From Brachycybe producta (Eukaryota; Arthropoda; Diplopoda; Playtdesmida; Andrognathidae), in the NCBI GenBank assembly GCA_036925085.1, contig JAUPFP010000027.1, positions 802,001-866,000 on the forward strand: a stretch of 64,000 bases of DNA, read 5' to 3'. How positions within the stretch are numbered: position 1 is the first letter of the stretch; each line of letters opens with the position of its first letter. Below are positions 11,251 through 23,299 of the stretch, one piece after another. Position numbers and translations under genes: made by a program. A model generated the notes under the pieces. The model did not search any database, was not told the origin of the DNA, and saw nothing but the letters and a program-made list of their open reading frames with translations.

Positions 11251-12757
11251 GACTCGGGTTTTCGTTTACATTCTTCTGTTCGCGCACAATTATGCCTATA
11301 ATGATAATTTTCATAGACAATAAACATAAGAGTTAAAAATTCGCGATTTTGAAATACTTTTTAAAAATAGAACCGCACTTACCAATTTTTTGTAATTACA
11401 TCACTATAGATCAGCATATATTTAAGGTGCACATTGCACTTTGAAAACTTAATATTGGACAACTTTAAATATGAAAAATAAACATATTGCCGCCGCGACT
11501 GTTATGCATTTTAGAAATTAAAGTTTTTTCTTTAACATCGGGTTAAGTGATTGAAGTCACTTCAGACTTGGAGAAGTGTCAAATCGAAGTGTAGATTTAT
11601 AATGTAGAAGGGGGGGGGGCTTCGTGAAACCAGTTGCATGAAATCACAGTGAATCGGTAGCTTTGCATTTTTGTTCATAATTTTATTTATTGTCTAGAAG
11701 ACATTCTCGTGTACATTTTTCTAGGACACTTTGTATATTTTATTTAGTTTATTATTGGACTTGGTCCATATGAACATGTTCGAAATACGAACAGTGTTGT
11801 TGTTTTTTTCGACCAATGTCACCGACCTGTTTTCTTATTTTTCTATCTAAAAGTCAACTTCTGCGAAAGATGAGAGACAAATAGATAGATAGTGCATTAT
11901 GATTGAAGATTGTGTCATTTTTTTTGTAACTAGATAGATAGAAAGATAGAAAGAGAGAGAGAGAGAGAGAGAGAAAACAATGGAGAAATAGAGAAGGAAG
12001 AAAGGGTTAAGTGACGGTGTCACCTCATCTGCTTTTACTTGCAATCTTGTCTTTAAAAAAAATCGCCGACGCCGCCGCCACAATCAACCATTAACATAAC
12101 AAAACATTGTCTTTAATATATCATTATTCATTAAAGAGTATATTAAAACAAACACGTGCATGGATTAAGTACACGGGGAGGAGGGGGGGGGGTGGCAGTA
12201 GGAATTTTATACAAAATGATTTAAATCGTGATTAATTAAGTTACAATCAACAAGATTAAATGATTACTTTTAAAAAAAAGTTTTACTATGATTTGTGTTT
12301 CGTTTTGCATTTTAATGCTATTTTGCACCTGTTGCAAAAATGATGTATTTCAATTTTGTAATTGGACGATTTCTGCTTGTAGAGCAAATTTATGGAGCAA
12401 ATTTAGGGTGAAATGAGTTAAATGCAATGTCCAATTTTAGTTGGACATTGCATGACACAGTATACAACTATATATTTGGAAAAAATGAATAACATTGGGT
12501 AAATTTCATCAATGTTTATGTTAATATTTCATGGAAATCATAAATACCTTTTTTAAATTTAAATTCATTTTTTTCTCCATAACCCCATTTTTGATATGTT
12601 GTTAACAAAGTTTAAAATATTTTAGCTTTTATATATTTCTTTATATATTTAATTTTAAACGATTTACATTTATTTAAACGATTAGACGATTTGATACAAG
12701 AGGGCGTTGGTTCTGAAACATACTATTTATATAGTGTTTCATATACATATAATGATT
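11251..12757. other. Gene-free AT-rich stretch
   Basis: Contains a G run (about 11611), an ATAG/GA microsatellite (about 11880-11975), a small GCC/GTC-rich patch (about 12063) and a G run (about 12184). The inverted pair aatgcaatgtccaatttta / ttggacattgcatg at about 12422-12453 forms a small hairpin. Confidence 0.4.
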
Positions 12758-13094
12758 AGGAGCTCGGATTTTTATGCAAAATATCAAGTAAAAATGTTTC
12801 TCAATTTGTGGCCAAAGTTTGCCATTTGTGAAGTATAATCATTATCATTAGAGCAACTACAATTATTTATTTTTTATAATTAAAAAAAAAGTCTGGTTAG
12901 AGAGGCTAAATGTCTGATTACTATCAGTTGTCAAGTATAGAGTTTTAGCCTCTAACGGGTCTAACCAGTCTGTTTGATTAATTAGAAAAAGCATATTATT
13001 TCAATGATGATGATGATGCTTACTTCACAATTGGCACACTTTGGCCACAAATTGAGAATGATTTGCTTGATGTTGCATACAAATCCTGAGCTCT
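12758..13094. repeat. GGGCTCGGATTT-family foldback, copy 1
   Basis: The left end gagctcggatttttatgcaaa pairs with the right end gatgttgcatacaaatcctgagctc. Inner arms include tctcaatttgtggccaaagtt and its complement, and a central hairpin (gttagaggctaaatgtc ... tagcctctaac). It shares this architecture with 29145-29471 and 42408-42731. Confidence 0.7.
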
Positions 13095-14100
13095 AAATTA
13101 ATGATTTATCAAACTCCGCCTTCTCCTCCTACTCAATCACTCCTCCTCCTCCTCATGTTAAATTACACCACGCGTTCTCAGTGTATACACACAAATTCCC
13201 TACCCCCACACAAGTTTCTTCAGTGAAGAAGAAAAAAAAAGTCAGGCAGGCAGGGAGGCAAGCAGGCTTACACAGTCGTGTCGGCGGTCAATGCCGTTTA
13301 ATATATATATATATATATATATATTAGATCTATGGGAAGTTGGTTATCAACACAACAACACACAAGTCATATACAAAAAAAAGAGAGCGAACTGCTTGGC
13401 TCACAAGTCACTGAAACATAGACATCAAGAGTCACACAGATGATGATGTTTCAGAGTGAAGATCACATTCGACATTGAAGCATCATCATCATCATCATCA
13501 GCCACAATCTGTTCTCATATACTATATATACATGTATATGTATGGATGTGTTTGTTTGTTTGTCTGCAACTTTTTCCGAAATAACTAAGGAACTGTCAGG
13601 ACTTCAGGAGAGACGACGACGACGACAAAAACAAAGGAATTTGTGTGTGTCTGTCTTTCTGTTTGTTATCTTCTTCCGCATCTCCTTCGTCACCACCACC
13701 ACCACCACCTTCAATCCCACACACTTTAACTTACAACTTCTAACTTTTTTTTTTTTAGTTGAATTGCATTTCTTTCTATTTGTGGTTGGATTATTATAAG
13801 TTATAAGTTATAACTATCACAAGTAGTAAGAAGAAGAAGAGGAGAGGAGGTTGGAAGTTAGGAGAGGAACACATAGTGGAACTTAATCGTCATTATCATC
13901 ATCATCATTATTGTGTTGCTGGTTGTGTGTACGTGACAGCTGCACGCGTTTTCATGTGTATGTTTAACAGTGTGTTGTTTTGTGTTTTATATGAAAGAAG
14001 CTCATTGTCAATGAAGAGAAATTGCAGGAGGACACACACACACACATACAAAAAACAGTTAAAATTTGCAGATATGAATTTTAATCTGATGTAAAACATC
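13095..14100 (+). promoter_or_regulatory. Possible upstream promoter or untranslated leader (weak)
   Basis: Composition changes here: CpG-bearing, purine/pyrimidine-mixed sequence (gtcgtgtcggcggtcaatgccg near 13275, gacgacgacgac near 13614) replaces the AT-rich background, with TA-rich blocks at about 13302-13324 and 13520. It contains CAT/ATC runs but no good frame. It could be a leader exon of the plus-strand gene seen at 25.5-56 kb, or simply a less repetitive intergenic patch. No definite donor site was identified. Confidence 0.2.
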
Positions 14101-14552
14101 TTTTTTTTTAAAAAATATTACAACATTAGTAGAACACACAGATGATGCTGATTGACTATGAAGTTGACATATTTGTCAATACAGATGGATGACAAGGATT
14201 AACACAGACACACTTGACACTTTTTCTAGTCACTTTTTTCAAGTTCATAACTTTTAATCTCTACTATGTTGACACTAAAAAGTGGATGACACTTTAGAAA
14301 AAAAGAGAGAAAACATTGTGATAATTTGCAAACATTTTTGTTTTTATATCGAATATGTTTATATAAAATGAAACACATTAAAGTTTTCATAAAGTTAAGA
14401 GTGTCATAGATGGTTTTAGCTATTTCTTCTTCAAAATTACATCAAAATGTCTAACTTTTATTATTTGAAAAACGATACAAAATTTTATTTGCATCATTTT
14501 CCATCATGCTTTTGATATTACTGATGAGTATATGTTAAGAAATGGACTTCTA

Positions 14553-14605
14553 GGACACACATTGGACTAGTGTCTCTCTGCCACAGGCCTTTGCAGAGTT
14601 ATTTT
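14553..14605 (+). repeat. LINE 3'-end fragment
   Basis: The phrase ggactagtgtctctctgccacaggcctttgcagagtta matches the 3' end of the LINE at 16590-16925 (ggactcttgtccctctgccataggcc...gcttgcagagta) with a small deletion. Too short to add more. Confidence 0.55.
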
Positions 14606-15278
14606 TTTTTTCTTTCAGAATTCTAAAAAAAAAATTCTCTCAACTCTATTATGGACATCCCCTTATTTTATATTTTCTTGTTCTAAAAACCCGTCCGTTG
14701 TTTCTAACATTTTTTGTAAAGAGACAAAGATAAAAAAAAGGGACAAAGATGATAATCCAGAAGGGATCTTCTTCTTCTTCTGGAGTGTGTGTTTTTTCTG
14801 GACCACGTGTGGTATTTCATTTAGAGGGAGATCTTCATATTATATCCTGTCTTTGTGTCTTGTGTTTTTCTGGTGGTCGTCTTCTTCTTGTTTTCACAAA
14901 AATAACATAAGAGAAAGGGAGGCGTGAATGCGGTTAGTTTTTTTTTGTTTTGTTTAAAGTCTAGTTAGTTAACGACTTTTAACAGTTTTGTTTTATATCT
15001 ACAAGTGACAATGAATAAATAACAGACTTAATTAGTGTTCAAAGTTTAGAGAGAGGATGTTTTTTTAAGTGTGTTTGTTGGCGCATATTTACAAATGATG
15101 AACCTATTGGATATTCAGTGGTTTACATATGTATGGAGTTCATAAATATTCATCACAAATCAAAAGGTGCTTTTTTTGAATTTATTTTAACCTCTTTTGT
15201 TTTTTCTTAACCTGTTTTTATTATGTATTTATACTGTAGATCTATATATATACATGTTTATGTAATGATGGTTATGAT

Positions 15279-15902
15279 CAGGGCAAGGAGGTTCATGCAA
15301 TTAAAAGCAATAAAATATGCATGAAAAAACAACTAAATATGCCATTAAATATGCGCTATAAAAAATCTTATTGAAAATTTCACCCATGAAAAATTGAAGA
15401 AAAATGTTTTATTAGAACTTACATATTGTAATGGCAAACAAGCAACATTTTTTAATTTTTCAAATTCAAAACTTCATTGATGTATTATCAAAAATTTTTA
15501 ATATTTAGAAAAAATTTCTCTCAACATGAAAAGATGTACGAGGAGCGTAAGTGGTGCGGATTATCATTTGTATCAAGTTCATCGTTAATTTCATTTATAA
15601 GATGAACCTGATTCTATGTTCCCCTTAAACAAGTATATTTCCACAATTTTCATCAAGTCAGAAAAGTTCTGAGATCTATATATTTTTTTAGAAAAATATT
15701 GCAAAAATTACAATTTATACACTTTTTTTTTGCCAATTTTGGTTGCATGCTTTGAAAAAAAATATGACAAAATATGCAAAAACATGCATTATAAAATTTA
15801 TATATTTAGCTTCAGCATAATATGAATCATGTTCCTATCTCATTTAGCATGAATTCTGAGCCAGAATACTAAACATGCATTTGCATGAACCTCCTTGCCC
15901 TG
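15279..15902. repeat. hAT-like MITE, perfect TIRs and 8-bp duplication
   Basis: The left end CAGGGCAAGGAGGTTCATGC is perfectly complemented at the right end GCATGAACCTCCTTGCCCTG. Flanks are gttatgat (15271-15278) and attatgat (15903-15910), 7 of 8 identical. The 624-bp interior is AT-rich with repeated ATGCAT-type motifs and no transposase frame. The perfect TIRs suggest a fairly young insertion. Confidence 0.8.
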
Positions 15903-15973
15903 ATTATGATTAAGGCCTAAAATTTGATCCAAATGACAATTTAAAAAATTGTGAAAATGGAATAAAAATAAAA

Positions 15974-16144
15974 TTGTTTCCACTGGAGTGAAAATTTGTA
16001 CTTTTTAAAAATTTTAACTGGTGAAAAATAGAAGAAACGTGCTCCACCCCCCCCCCCCCCGGGGGGCCCATTCGCTGTCATTGTTCAATTTTTCACCAGT
16101 TAAAATTTTCAAAAAGTTCAAATTGTCGCCACAGTGGAAACATG
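15974..16144. repeat. TTTCCACTGG-type MITE, copy 1
   Basis: Arms tgtttccactggagtgaaaatttg and caaattgtcgccacagtggaaaca face each other. Inner arms aaaattttaactggtgaaaaat and attttt caccagttaaaatttt are nearly perfect complements. A C14/G6 run sits in the loop. The element at 57991-58154 has the same structure. Confidence 0.65.
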
Positions 16145-16589
16145 GCATAATGATGACGGGTCATATTGTGTGTATGTGTTTTAAAATTGAGTTCACAACC
16201 AGACCGATTTTTAATTGACTGGTGTTTTTGTTTGGGGGGGGGGGCTTTTTTTTCTTGTTGAAAACTTTTTTTTTCTTCGCGTCTTTGAACCACAACTCAA
16301 AAGTTCTCCGATTTCAAGAGTTTTGAGAGAAAGGAAGTTGTTCATTCAACAGTTTTTGTTGTTTATATACTTATTACAAGTAACAGCAAGAATCTTAAGA
16401 AAGTTAAGATGAAGAAAGAAAAAAAAAAGCGGGTTTAAAAGAAGCGTTTGTTGTCGTTGTTTTTTACTCTCTTCTTTTTTAGTCATTTAAGAATTATTTT
16501 TAGAGAGAGAAAAAAAAATAAGTAGAATTTACACATATTTTTAAAAAACATCGTAAAGTGAAAGGTGAAAGGTTTGAGACATTAATTGG

Positions 16590-16925
16590 GTTATAACAAT
16601 GATATTTTTCCACATTCGGTTGGATTCTTTTGGTCAGTTTGTAGCAAGGTTGGAGAGATTTTTGCACGAACAGATTCTTATTACTGGTCATTAGTCCCTA
16701 GTTCGATTCGACAGTGGAACTCGCTTGCCGAGGATTTTTTGCAGGAAAAACGTATCTTATGGGAGTCGTAACTTAGTTTTGTTTTGTTGAAATTGTTTTT
16801 GGGATTATATCATTGGGGTTTTATATTCTCTGGTTTTGACAATGCATTTTCTGTGCTGCACTTGGACTCTTGTCCCTCTGCCATAGGCCTTTATGGCTGC
16901 TTGCAGAGTAATTTTTTTCAAATTC
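16590..16925 (+). pseudogene. LINE remnant: end of reverse-transcriptase ORF and 3' UTR
   Basis: The frame open up to the stop at 16769 reads SYYWSLVPSSIRQWNSLAED and following residues, the typical C-terminal tail of CR1/Jockey-like LINE ORF2 proteins. It is followed by a 3' UTR with gttttgacaatgcatt and ccctctgccataggcctt ending near ttgcagagtaatt. The equivalent protein segment (TDSYYW..., IRQWNS...) occurs in the 23.3-kb LINE, so the two are related. Only the last 60 or so codons remain; it is dead. No target duplication was identified. Confidence 0.65.
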
Positions 16926-17414
16926 AAATGAAAAAGAAAACCAACAGCAGCAGCAATGCAGCATCACTCTGCATTTTATGCGCCAATGTGTTGACATCCC
17001 TGGGTATGTTGATAGGGACCCGGGATATGTCTTTTGTGTCTTCATTATCATCATCATAATAAGCATCATTCTCATCTGCATAGCGTTTTTTTTTTGGTGT
17101 TCGTTTATAACGAATTTTCGCCCCTCCTCCCGCCCTCCTCTATGTCAAAATTTTCTCATCAGGAGGACGTTGATCCCTTTCTCTTTAGTCTTGTTTGCAG
17201 TTTGCTTGTTTTCTGTAAACTAATATACTGGTAGCCAAGATATTAGTTGGTTGCCAAGATAAATGTAGCTTAAGATGTTTTATAAACAGCTGATTTTCGA
17301 ATTATTATAGTTATTCTTACAGTTTCATATAGAGAGAGTAACAACACTGAGGAGAAATTTAAAGTTTGTTAGAAACTAGTTTAACTAGAATGATAGTTGA
17401 ATCATTTATACTTT

Positions 17415-17726
17415 ATTATACCTAGTACACACACCTGATAATTTAAATGCATTTAAATAATAAACGTGTTCTACAGAGCCCTGTGAAGGACAAACAAACA
17501 ATATGTCGAATTCAATTTATTCAGTTAATAATCTGAAAATATTGAGTTAATACTTAAATATAATTTATATAAACTATTGAAAAAATATTGATTTAGTATT
17601 TCAATTTAAAATATTAATAATTAAAGTCAATTTTTAATTTGGTTCATGTCCTTAACTGGATTCCGTATAATTCGCCTAAACACATTTAATTTGAATTCAT
17701 TTAACTTATGCGTGTACAAGGTATTA
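17415..17726. repeat. TAATACC-family MITE, copy B (plus orientation)
   Basis: It begins ttatacctagtacacacacctg and ends cgtgtacaaggtatta. The interior has gttctacagagccctgtgaa and catgtccttaactggattcc. Subfamily 1, with copies at 10949, 47276 and 60591. Confidence 0.75.
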
Positions 17727-17729
17727 CGC

Positions 17730-17922
17730 TACACCTAATAAGTTAAATGCATTTAAATATTAAATATGTTCTACAGAGCCCTATTAAGGATAAACAATAG
17801 GTTAAATTTAATTTATTTGTTCAGATATTAAGTAATAAAAAATTCATTTTTATCTTGTTTTGTGTTCCTAACTGGACTCTGTAGAATTCAACTAAACACA
17901 TTAAAATTAAATGCATTTTTAA
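17730..17922. repeat. TAATACC-family MITE, copy C (subfamily 2)
   Basis: It begins tacacctaataagttaaatgc and carries tgttctacagagccctatt and gttcctaactggactctg. The taataagttaaatgc end is shared with the larger subfamily 2 copies at 36570-37082 and 47567-48292. It abuts copy B directly. Confidence 0.6.
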
Positions 17923-17968
17923 AATTTTTGTTTATAAAAAAGGTTATTTTGAAAGATTGAGCTATCCT

Positions 17969-18296
17969 CAGGGGCGTAGCTAGGGTGCCGCAAGCACCGC
18001 AACTTCGGGGGGGGGGGGGTGGCGCATGAGGTTTTGGGGCGCAGTGTTAAGAGTACTGATTAGTAAGGCAACCAGAAGACAAATGCATTTTTCGTAAAAA
18101 AAATAGACTAACTTTGAGTCTTTATAAGGAAGGCTATGCTAAATGCTGATTTCATCGTTGAATTCTAGCCTCTAACTGTAACTGAAAAACGCAATTTTTT
18201 GTTTACTTCTGAATGTGTATTTTTTTTTTTTAGAAAAATTTGGGAGCTCACTGAATATTTTTACTGCCAGGCGTCAAAAACCTAGCTAAGCCACTG
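17969..18296. repeat. hAT-like MITE inserted in foldback family A
   Basis: The left end CAGGGGCGTAGCTAGGGT pairs with the right end CCTAGCTAAGCCACTG. Flanks are gctatcct (17961-17968) and gctaccct (18297-18304). Other family A copies read gattgagctacccttctag without interruption (54960-54980), so they act as empty sites and confirm GCTACCCT as the duplicated target. Contains a G run and no ORF. Confidence 0.85.
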
Positions 18297-18439
18297 GCTA
18301 CCCTTCTAGTTTCTAAAAAAAATCACATTCAAGTTTCTCTTCAATTTTGCTCCTAACACTGCAGAATAATCAGTTAGTAAATGAGCTTGTTAATAAACCA
18401 TCTTAAATAAACTAGAAGCCAACGTGAATCTGTTTCTTT

Positions 18440-19190
18440 CGGCCCAAATTCAAGATCTCTTTGTTTTCTTGAGTGTATTCTTGAACAGACACACAATTTT
18501 GCGGGTCAGGATAAAAAGATGAACGAATGAACGGGATGAACATTGGGGTAACTCTAAAACCCGACACAGAATGCTTATAGAATTAGATGAACACTATATT
18601 TTAATTAATGAACACACATTTTAAAGGAATGAACAGAGAGAAATAAAAGGATGAACATGGTTTTAAGGGGATGAACATGGTTTTAGAGGTAATGAACATG
18701 GTTTTAGTTTAGGTTCGGTTCGGTTACCTAACCTAACCTAACCTAAACTAAAACCATGTTCATCCCCTCTAAACCCATGTTCATCCCCTCTAAAACCATG
18801 TTCATCCCCTCTAAACCCATGTTCATTCCCTCTAAAACCATGTTCATCCCCTCTAAACCCATGTTCATTCCCTCTAAAACCATGTTCATCCCCCTTAAAA
18901 CCATGTTCATCCCCCTTAAAACCATGTTCATCCCACTTAAAACCATGTTCATCAACCTTAAAACCATGTTCATCAACCTTAAAACCATGTTCATCCCCCT
19001 TAAAACCATGTTCATCCCTTTAAAGAATGTTCATCCTTTTATTTCTCTGTTCATCCCTATAAAATGTGTGTTCATCCATGATATAGTGTTTATCTTATTC
19101 TATATGCATTCTGTGTGGGGTTTAGAGTTACCCCAATGTTCATCCTGTTCATTCGTTTAGCTTTTTATCCTGACCCCAATTTTGCTTCTT
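18440..19190. repeat. Large inverted repeat with an expanded internal 21-bp minisatellite
   Basis: The left arm (tcaggataaaaagatgaacgaatgaacgggatgaacattggggtaac order, to about 18725) is matched by the right arm in reverse (gttaccccaatgttcatcctgttcattcg...tttatcctgacccc). The centre holds gttcggttacc and four CCTAA steps. The right arm is longer because the ATGTTCATCCCCTCTAAAACC-type unit is repeated about a dozen times (18750-19030); only about three units exist in the left arm. Confidence 0.8.
18756..19030. repeat. 21-bp minisatellite, open on both strands
   Basis: The unit is 21 bp, so the frame never shifts: plus-strand codons read MFIPSKT/MFIPSKP repeats and minus-strand codons read NMVLEGM-like repeats. 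There are about 13 units with a drift from CCCCTCT to CCCCCTT to CAACCTT variants. Because the unit is a multiple of three and lacks stops, both long frames are by-products of repeat structure, not genes. Confidence 0.85.
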
Positions 19191-19863
19191 GAAATTGGGC
19201 CCTATATCTCAAATCAGACTGTGGTTACCAATTTGTTGCAGCAAATTCTCTCTTGCTACTAGTTTTATCTGTTGGTATGTAGTTAGGCCTACTTGATTTG
19301 TAAAAAAAATTCAAATAGTAGTTAGTTAATAGCTACTTATGTATCAATTACAAGTTTTGTTTATCTTGAGGGCATAATTACATTTCTGTACAAATCAATT
19401 ACATAAACGAGAGAAACTTGGAGGTTAATCTCTTGTGAATTCCTTTGATAACTTTATATTTTTTTGTTGTTATTCTTGAACCAACCCCCTGCAACTCTCT
19501 CTTTTTTGAATTATTATAACAAGGGTAAACGAGAAAATAGCATTTTAGTTTTTAGCATTCCAATGGCTTTTTTTTTAACAAAAAAAATAAGATATGCGAT
19601 TTTTTTTTACTGTAATCTTTTTTTTATGAAATGAGATTTTTTTTAAAAAAAAAAAAATGGTTGTTTTATGTATAAGAGAAGAGTAGGTTAGAAAATAAGG
19701 GGTCTTTTTGTGTGCTGTGTAGGGGGTTGCCCCATCATGTATGTAATGTACATTATGTGCGTGATGTCATGCTGGGCAAATCACACATGTTCTCAGCAAA
19801 CTCACTTTAAACTTTTTAAAGATTTCCATCTTTTCTTTTTAAACTTTTCTATTTTTCTCACCC

Positions 19864-19894
<31 letters not shown>

Positions 19895-20219
19895 GCATAT
19901 AAGAAAATGACTCAGTTAGTTACTAGGCTGAAAAAAAGGTTAGGTTAGTTGAAATTAAGTTTGCAAACTTATAAAGAAGAAAAAAAAGTTGTTGAAATTT
20001 GGAATTTTTTGACCCAAGAAACAAGATATACAAATGTGTTCTTATACATAAAAAGAAGCAGAAAATAGAAATAGAAATGTAAGTTCAGAATAAAATTTCA
20101 GCTCAGTATTTTCTGTGTTCTTTTGCATTTGAAGGGTTCTTCTTGTACATTACAACAGATGTTGTTGTAAAAAAAAAACTAGAGAGAGCGGAATGGGATT
20201 GTTATGTGCTCAATACATG
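19191..20219. other. Gene-free stretch
   Basis: Contains an ATC microsatellite (19867-19893), runs of A/T around 19560-19660, and no supportable frame. Confidence 0.45.
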
Positions 20220-20815
20220 CTCAGTGAAGTCTGCAAGACATGAATGTCTTCATTTCCTGTGTTGTAATTCACGACTCTTAAGGTTAGACCAATTCAGAGT
20301 GTGGGCGTTGTTGAGTTGATTCTATAGAATCGACGTTCATGACTATGTAACTTCGAAAATTCATTGCAAGTGAACCAGATGAGCGAAAATGGAAATGTTG
20401 GGTGTAATAATAATTATTAGGAAAATCTTCAAGACGTGAATGTCTTCATTTTCTGCGTTCAATACGCAATTGAAATTTTAGGCCAAAACAACTTGGGCGT
20501 GGTTGAGATTTTTCTATAGATGCTTATAGCAATGCAACTTTTGTGACAATGCTACTGTTCGATGCAATACATGCAAGACAAGCATGTCTTCATTTCCTGT
20601 GTACAATGCACGCGGCACGCCTATACGCTGTACATTGCAGTGTATACATTACACGTGAGCAGGATGAGCGGAAACGGAAATGTTTTCTGAAATACTGTTA
20701 CAGTGAAGTATGCAAGACAAGCAGGTCTTCATTTCTTGTGTAGAATGTGCCATTCAAATGATAGACCAATTCAGTGTTGGCGTGGTTGATGTTATTCTAT
20801 AAATGCTTATGACTT
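20220..20815. repeat. Diverged tandem array, about four units
   Basis: The motif gcaagacaNGNNtgtcttcattt followed by tgtgt occurs near 20231, 20429, 20570 and 20711, spaced about 198, 141 and 141 bp. Shared later motifs in each unit are gaccaattcag...ggcgt, ttctata(g/a)atgcttatgac and gatgagcggaaa-ggaaatgtt. Units are diverged and differ by internal deletions. Confidence 0.65.
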
Positions 20816-20873
20816 TTTTGCTTTATTATAACTTGATGAGTTTTTCATTAAGAAAAGTTATATGTATGTGACG

Positions 20874-20879
<6 letters not shown>

Positions 20880-20927
<48 letters not shown>
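20880..20927. repeat. CT microsatellite
   Basis: An almost pure CT run of about 48 bp. Confidence 0.9.
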
Positions 20928-20929
<2 letters not shown>

Positions 20930-20930
<1 letters not shown>

Positions 20931-23290
20931 TTCCTGGCAAATAGGCCTCAAAACAATTTCCATGAAATACAGACAAGATAAGAAAAAATCAATCTTTGAA
21001 ACTTTGTACTTCGGAAGTGAGAAGGGAGAGAGAAAGAAGATCAGATTCAGTTTCCAGAATCAGTCATTTCTTTTTTGTTGGTTAGTTTGAAATCGAAGTC
21101 TGCCCTTAGCTAAATTATTGTGTGTGATGCCATTTTCAAATCTTCTCTCTCTTGTTTGACACCTAACTATGTGGTGTGGTAATAATGATGATGATGATGA
21201 TGAATGGACACACTTGTGAAAATTATTTTGTGCAAGTTAAGTTGCTACCCAATTCCTCCTTTTTCCATTGAAAATCCACAAACCCACAAGTAGTTTAAAA
21301 CAATTCTGGTCTTATCTTCTTCTATATAGAAGAAGTAGAACACTCTCTCTCTTATACTACATGTTGTTGTCTGTCTATGGAAATTGGAAATAAAGGAGGT
21401 TTTTTGGCAATGTGCAATAAGACATAAGACATAAACAAGTGGTACAATGTGTGTGTGTATAGGTATAATTATGATGACCTTCCAATAGTAATAACGTGTT
21501 TTTTTTTTCTTCTTCTTCTTGCCTTTAAAATGAATTTCCTTCATTTTGTTGAGCTATGCAATTATGAAAAAAAGGAGTTGAAGGGAGAGAGAGGAATAGA
21601 CACCCAATTACATGATATACATACACACTCGTTATTTTTTTTGTAGTTCTTCACGGAAATGAAAAAAGCCCTTCAGTTCTCCCCCACAAACACAAAAAAG
21701 CAACACTTTTTGCTGTCCTGTCCCATCTGATGATGATGATGATGATGGTAGGTTTTCTTTTCTTGCAAATTGCAATGAAAAGAAGGGCGGAGGAAAGATA
21801 GTTTTTTCTGCATTATTTTTCTTCCAATCTTCTCGCCACTTTTCCTTCTGTTCTGTTATTTTTACTTCTCTTATTGTATTTATTTTCTTTCCTACCTTTG
21901 ACATCTTAATTTACTTTTGGTAAATGGTTTTTTTTTTTTGGCTTTTTCCATCTACCTGTGTGTTATTGTTGTTAACTTACCTTTTTTTCTTCTCATTTTT
22001 TAAGAAGAGAGAAACGCACACATTTAATTTATATACAACTCCCCCTCCCCCCTTTATATAATGTAATAATAATAATAATAATAGGATGTGGTGCTGTTTA
22101 ATTTGTTAAATCTTAATTCTTATTTAGAACACACGGTTATTGTTGCAAATTATCATCAGCACTGACAATTTTTAAGTGTGGTTTTTTTCTTCTTCTTCTT
22201 CTTCTTATTCATATTAGGCCTACTTGTTTTTTTTTTTAATTCTTCTAAGAAAATTGTCTTCATGGTTTTTGGTGTTGTGGATTCGTGGAATTTGTTGTTA
22301 ATTTATTTAGTCTGAAGTCATTGATGGTTGTGGTTTTTCATATACAGGTTTATTATTATTATTATTATATAAACCAGATTTTTAAGTTATAGGCCTACTT
22401 GAAGTTATTAGTTGAAATTCCTTCAATGACACAGTTTTCATCGTATCTAATTACAATAATTAACAATTTTTTTCTGCTAATTTATTATTTTTCTTCTTCA
22501 GTTTTTCGTGGTTATTTTTTTTTTTCAGTCTTGAACTGGTTTTTTAAATTTTTATTCATATTAATACTTAAAAGAAATGTAGCGTAAAATCATCTTTAAA
22601 ACAGAATTTTTATGAATAAAGAAAGTCTTTGTCTTTGAAAATATGTTACAAGTGATTCAAAGAATATTATAGACCTTTGTTGCATTGTTTGTACTAATGC
22701 TATTTGAAATATGATTAATGCAACATTTATTTTTTTTATGTTTGAACATTTTATGTAAAAATCATTTTAATTTATCATTCATTAAGAATTTTTATTGAAA
22801 AATCTCATGCCTCCTAATTTATCATAGAATATATAGGTTAAACTTCCCACTCCCACCCTCTTTTTTACAATTTTGCTTTAAAGTCTCAATTGGACTACAG
22901 AAAAAATTCTGAAATTAAGTAATACCCTTGGAATGTGTGGTTTTCATTTAGTCATTACTTTATTATTCTATTTTATTACCAAGTTATTTCACCCAAAACC
23001 AAATGTTCAAAATTTGAATAATAATTGATCATAAATCATTTCTCAAGCAATGGATTTATTTCAAAATTTTTAGTATGTTAATTTTTATATGTCATTGTAT
23101 ACAATACAAAAAATCCCATCAAAATATCCTGTTTTAGTTAGAAGAAACATCAAACAGAACGATTTTGGTGTTCCATCCATACAGACAGACAGACTTTTTT
23201 GTTCCTTTTCTTATGCTTGTTTTGAGCAACAAAGGTCTAAAGAAAAAAATTTGATTACAGCAAAAATTGAACAAAATTGAGACCAAGCCC
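20930..23290. other. Gene-free AT-rich stretch
   Basis: GAT/ATG runs at about 21188 and 21729, a TTC run at about 22190, ATT runs at about 22355. Frames here are low-complexity; I see no transposon ends. Confidence 0.45.
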
Positions 23291-23299
23291 ACCAATTCC

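Larger units (their letters stand above)
17265..18418. repeat. Foldback family A, composite copy interrupted by three insertions
   Basis: The left end (cttaagatgttttataaacagctgattttcgaa...gttagaaacta) and right end (cttctagtttctaaa...ttaataaaccatctta) are the two termini seen in other family A copies. Between them lie TAATACC MITEs at 17415-17726 and 17730-17922 and the hAT-like MITE at 17969-18296. Removing these brings the two halves together, as in the uninterrupted copies at 53215-53570 and 54840-55095. Confidence 0.6.

Noticed and set aside
18725..18746. Short CCTAA repeats resembling the TTAGG telomere motif
   Set aside because: Only four steps at the centre of an inverted repeat; best explained as part of that element.
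18743..19160. Frames of 90 and 134 codons on opposite strands with heptad repeats
   Set aside because: Both result from a stop-free 21-bp tandem unit; no start context, splice sites or non-repeat coding sequence.
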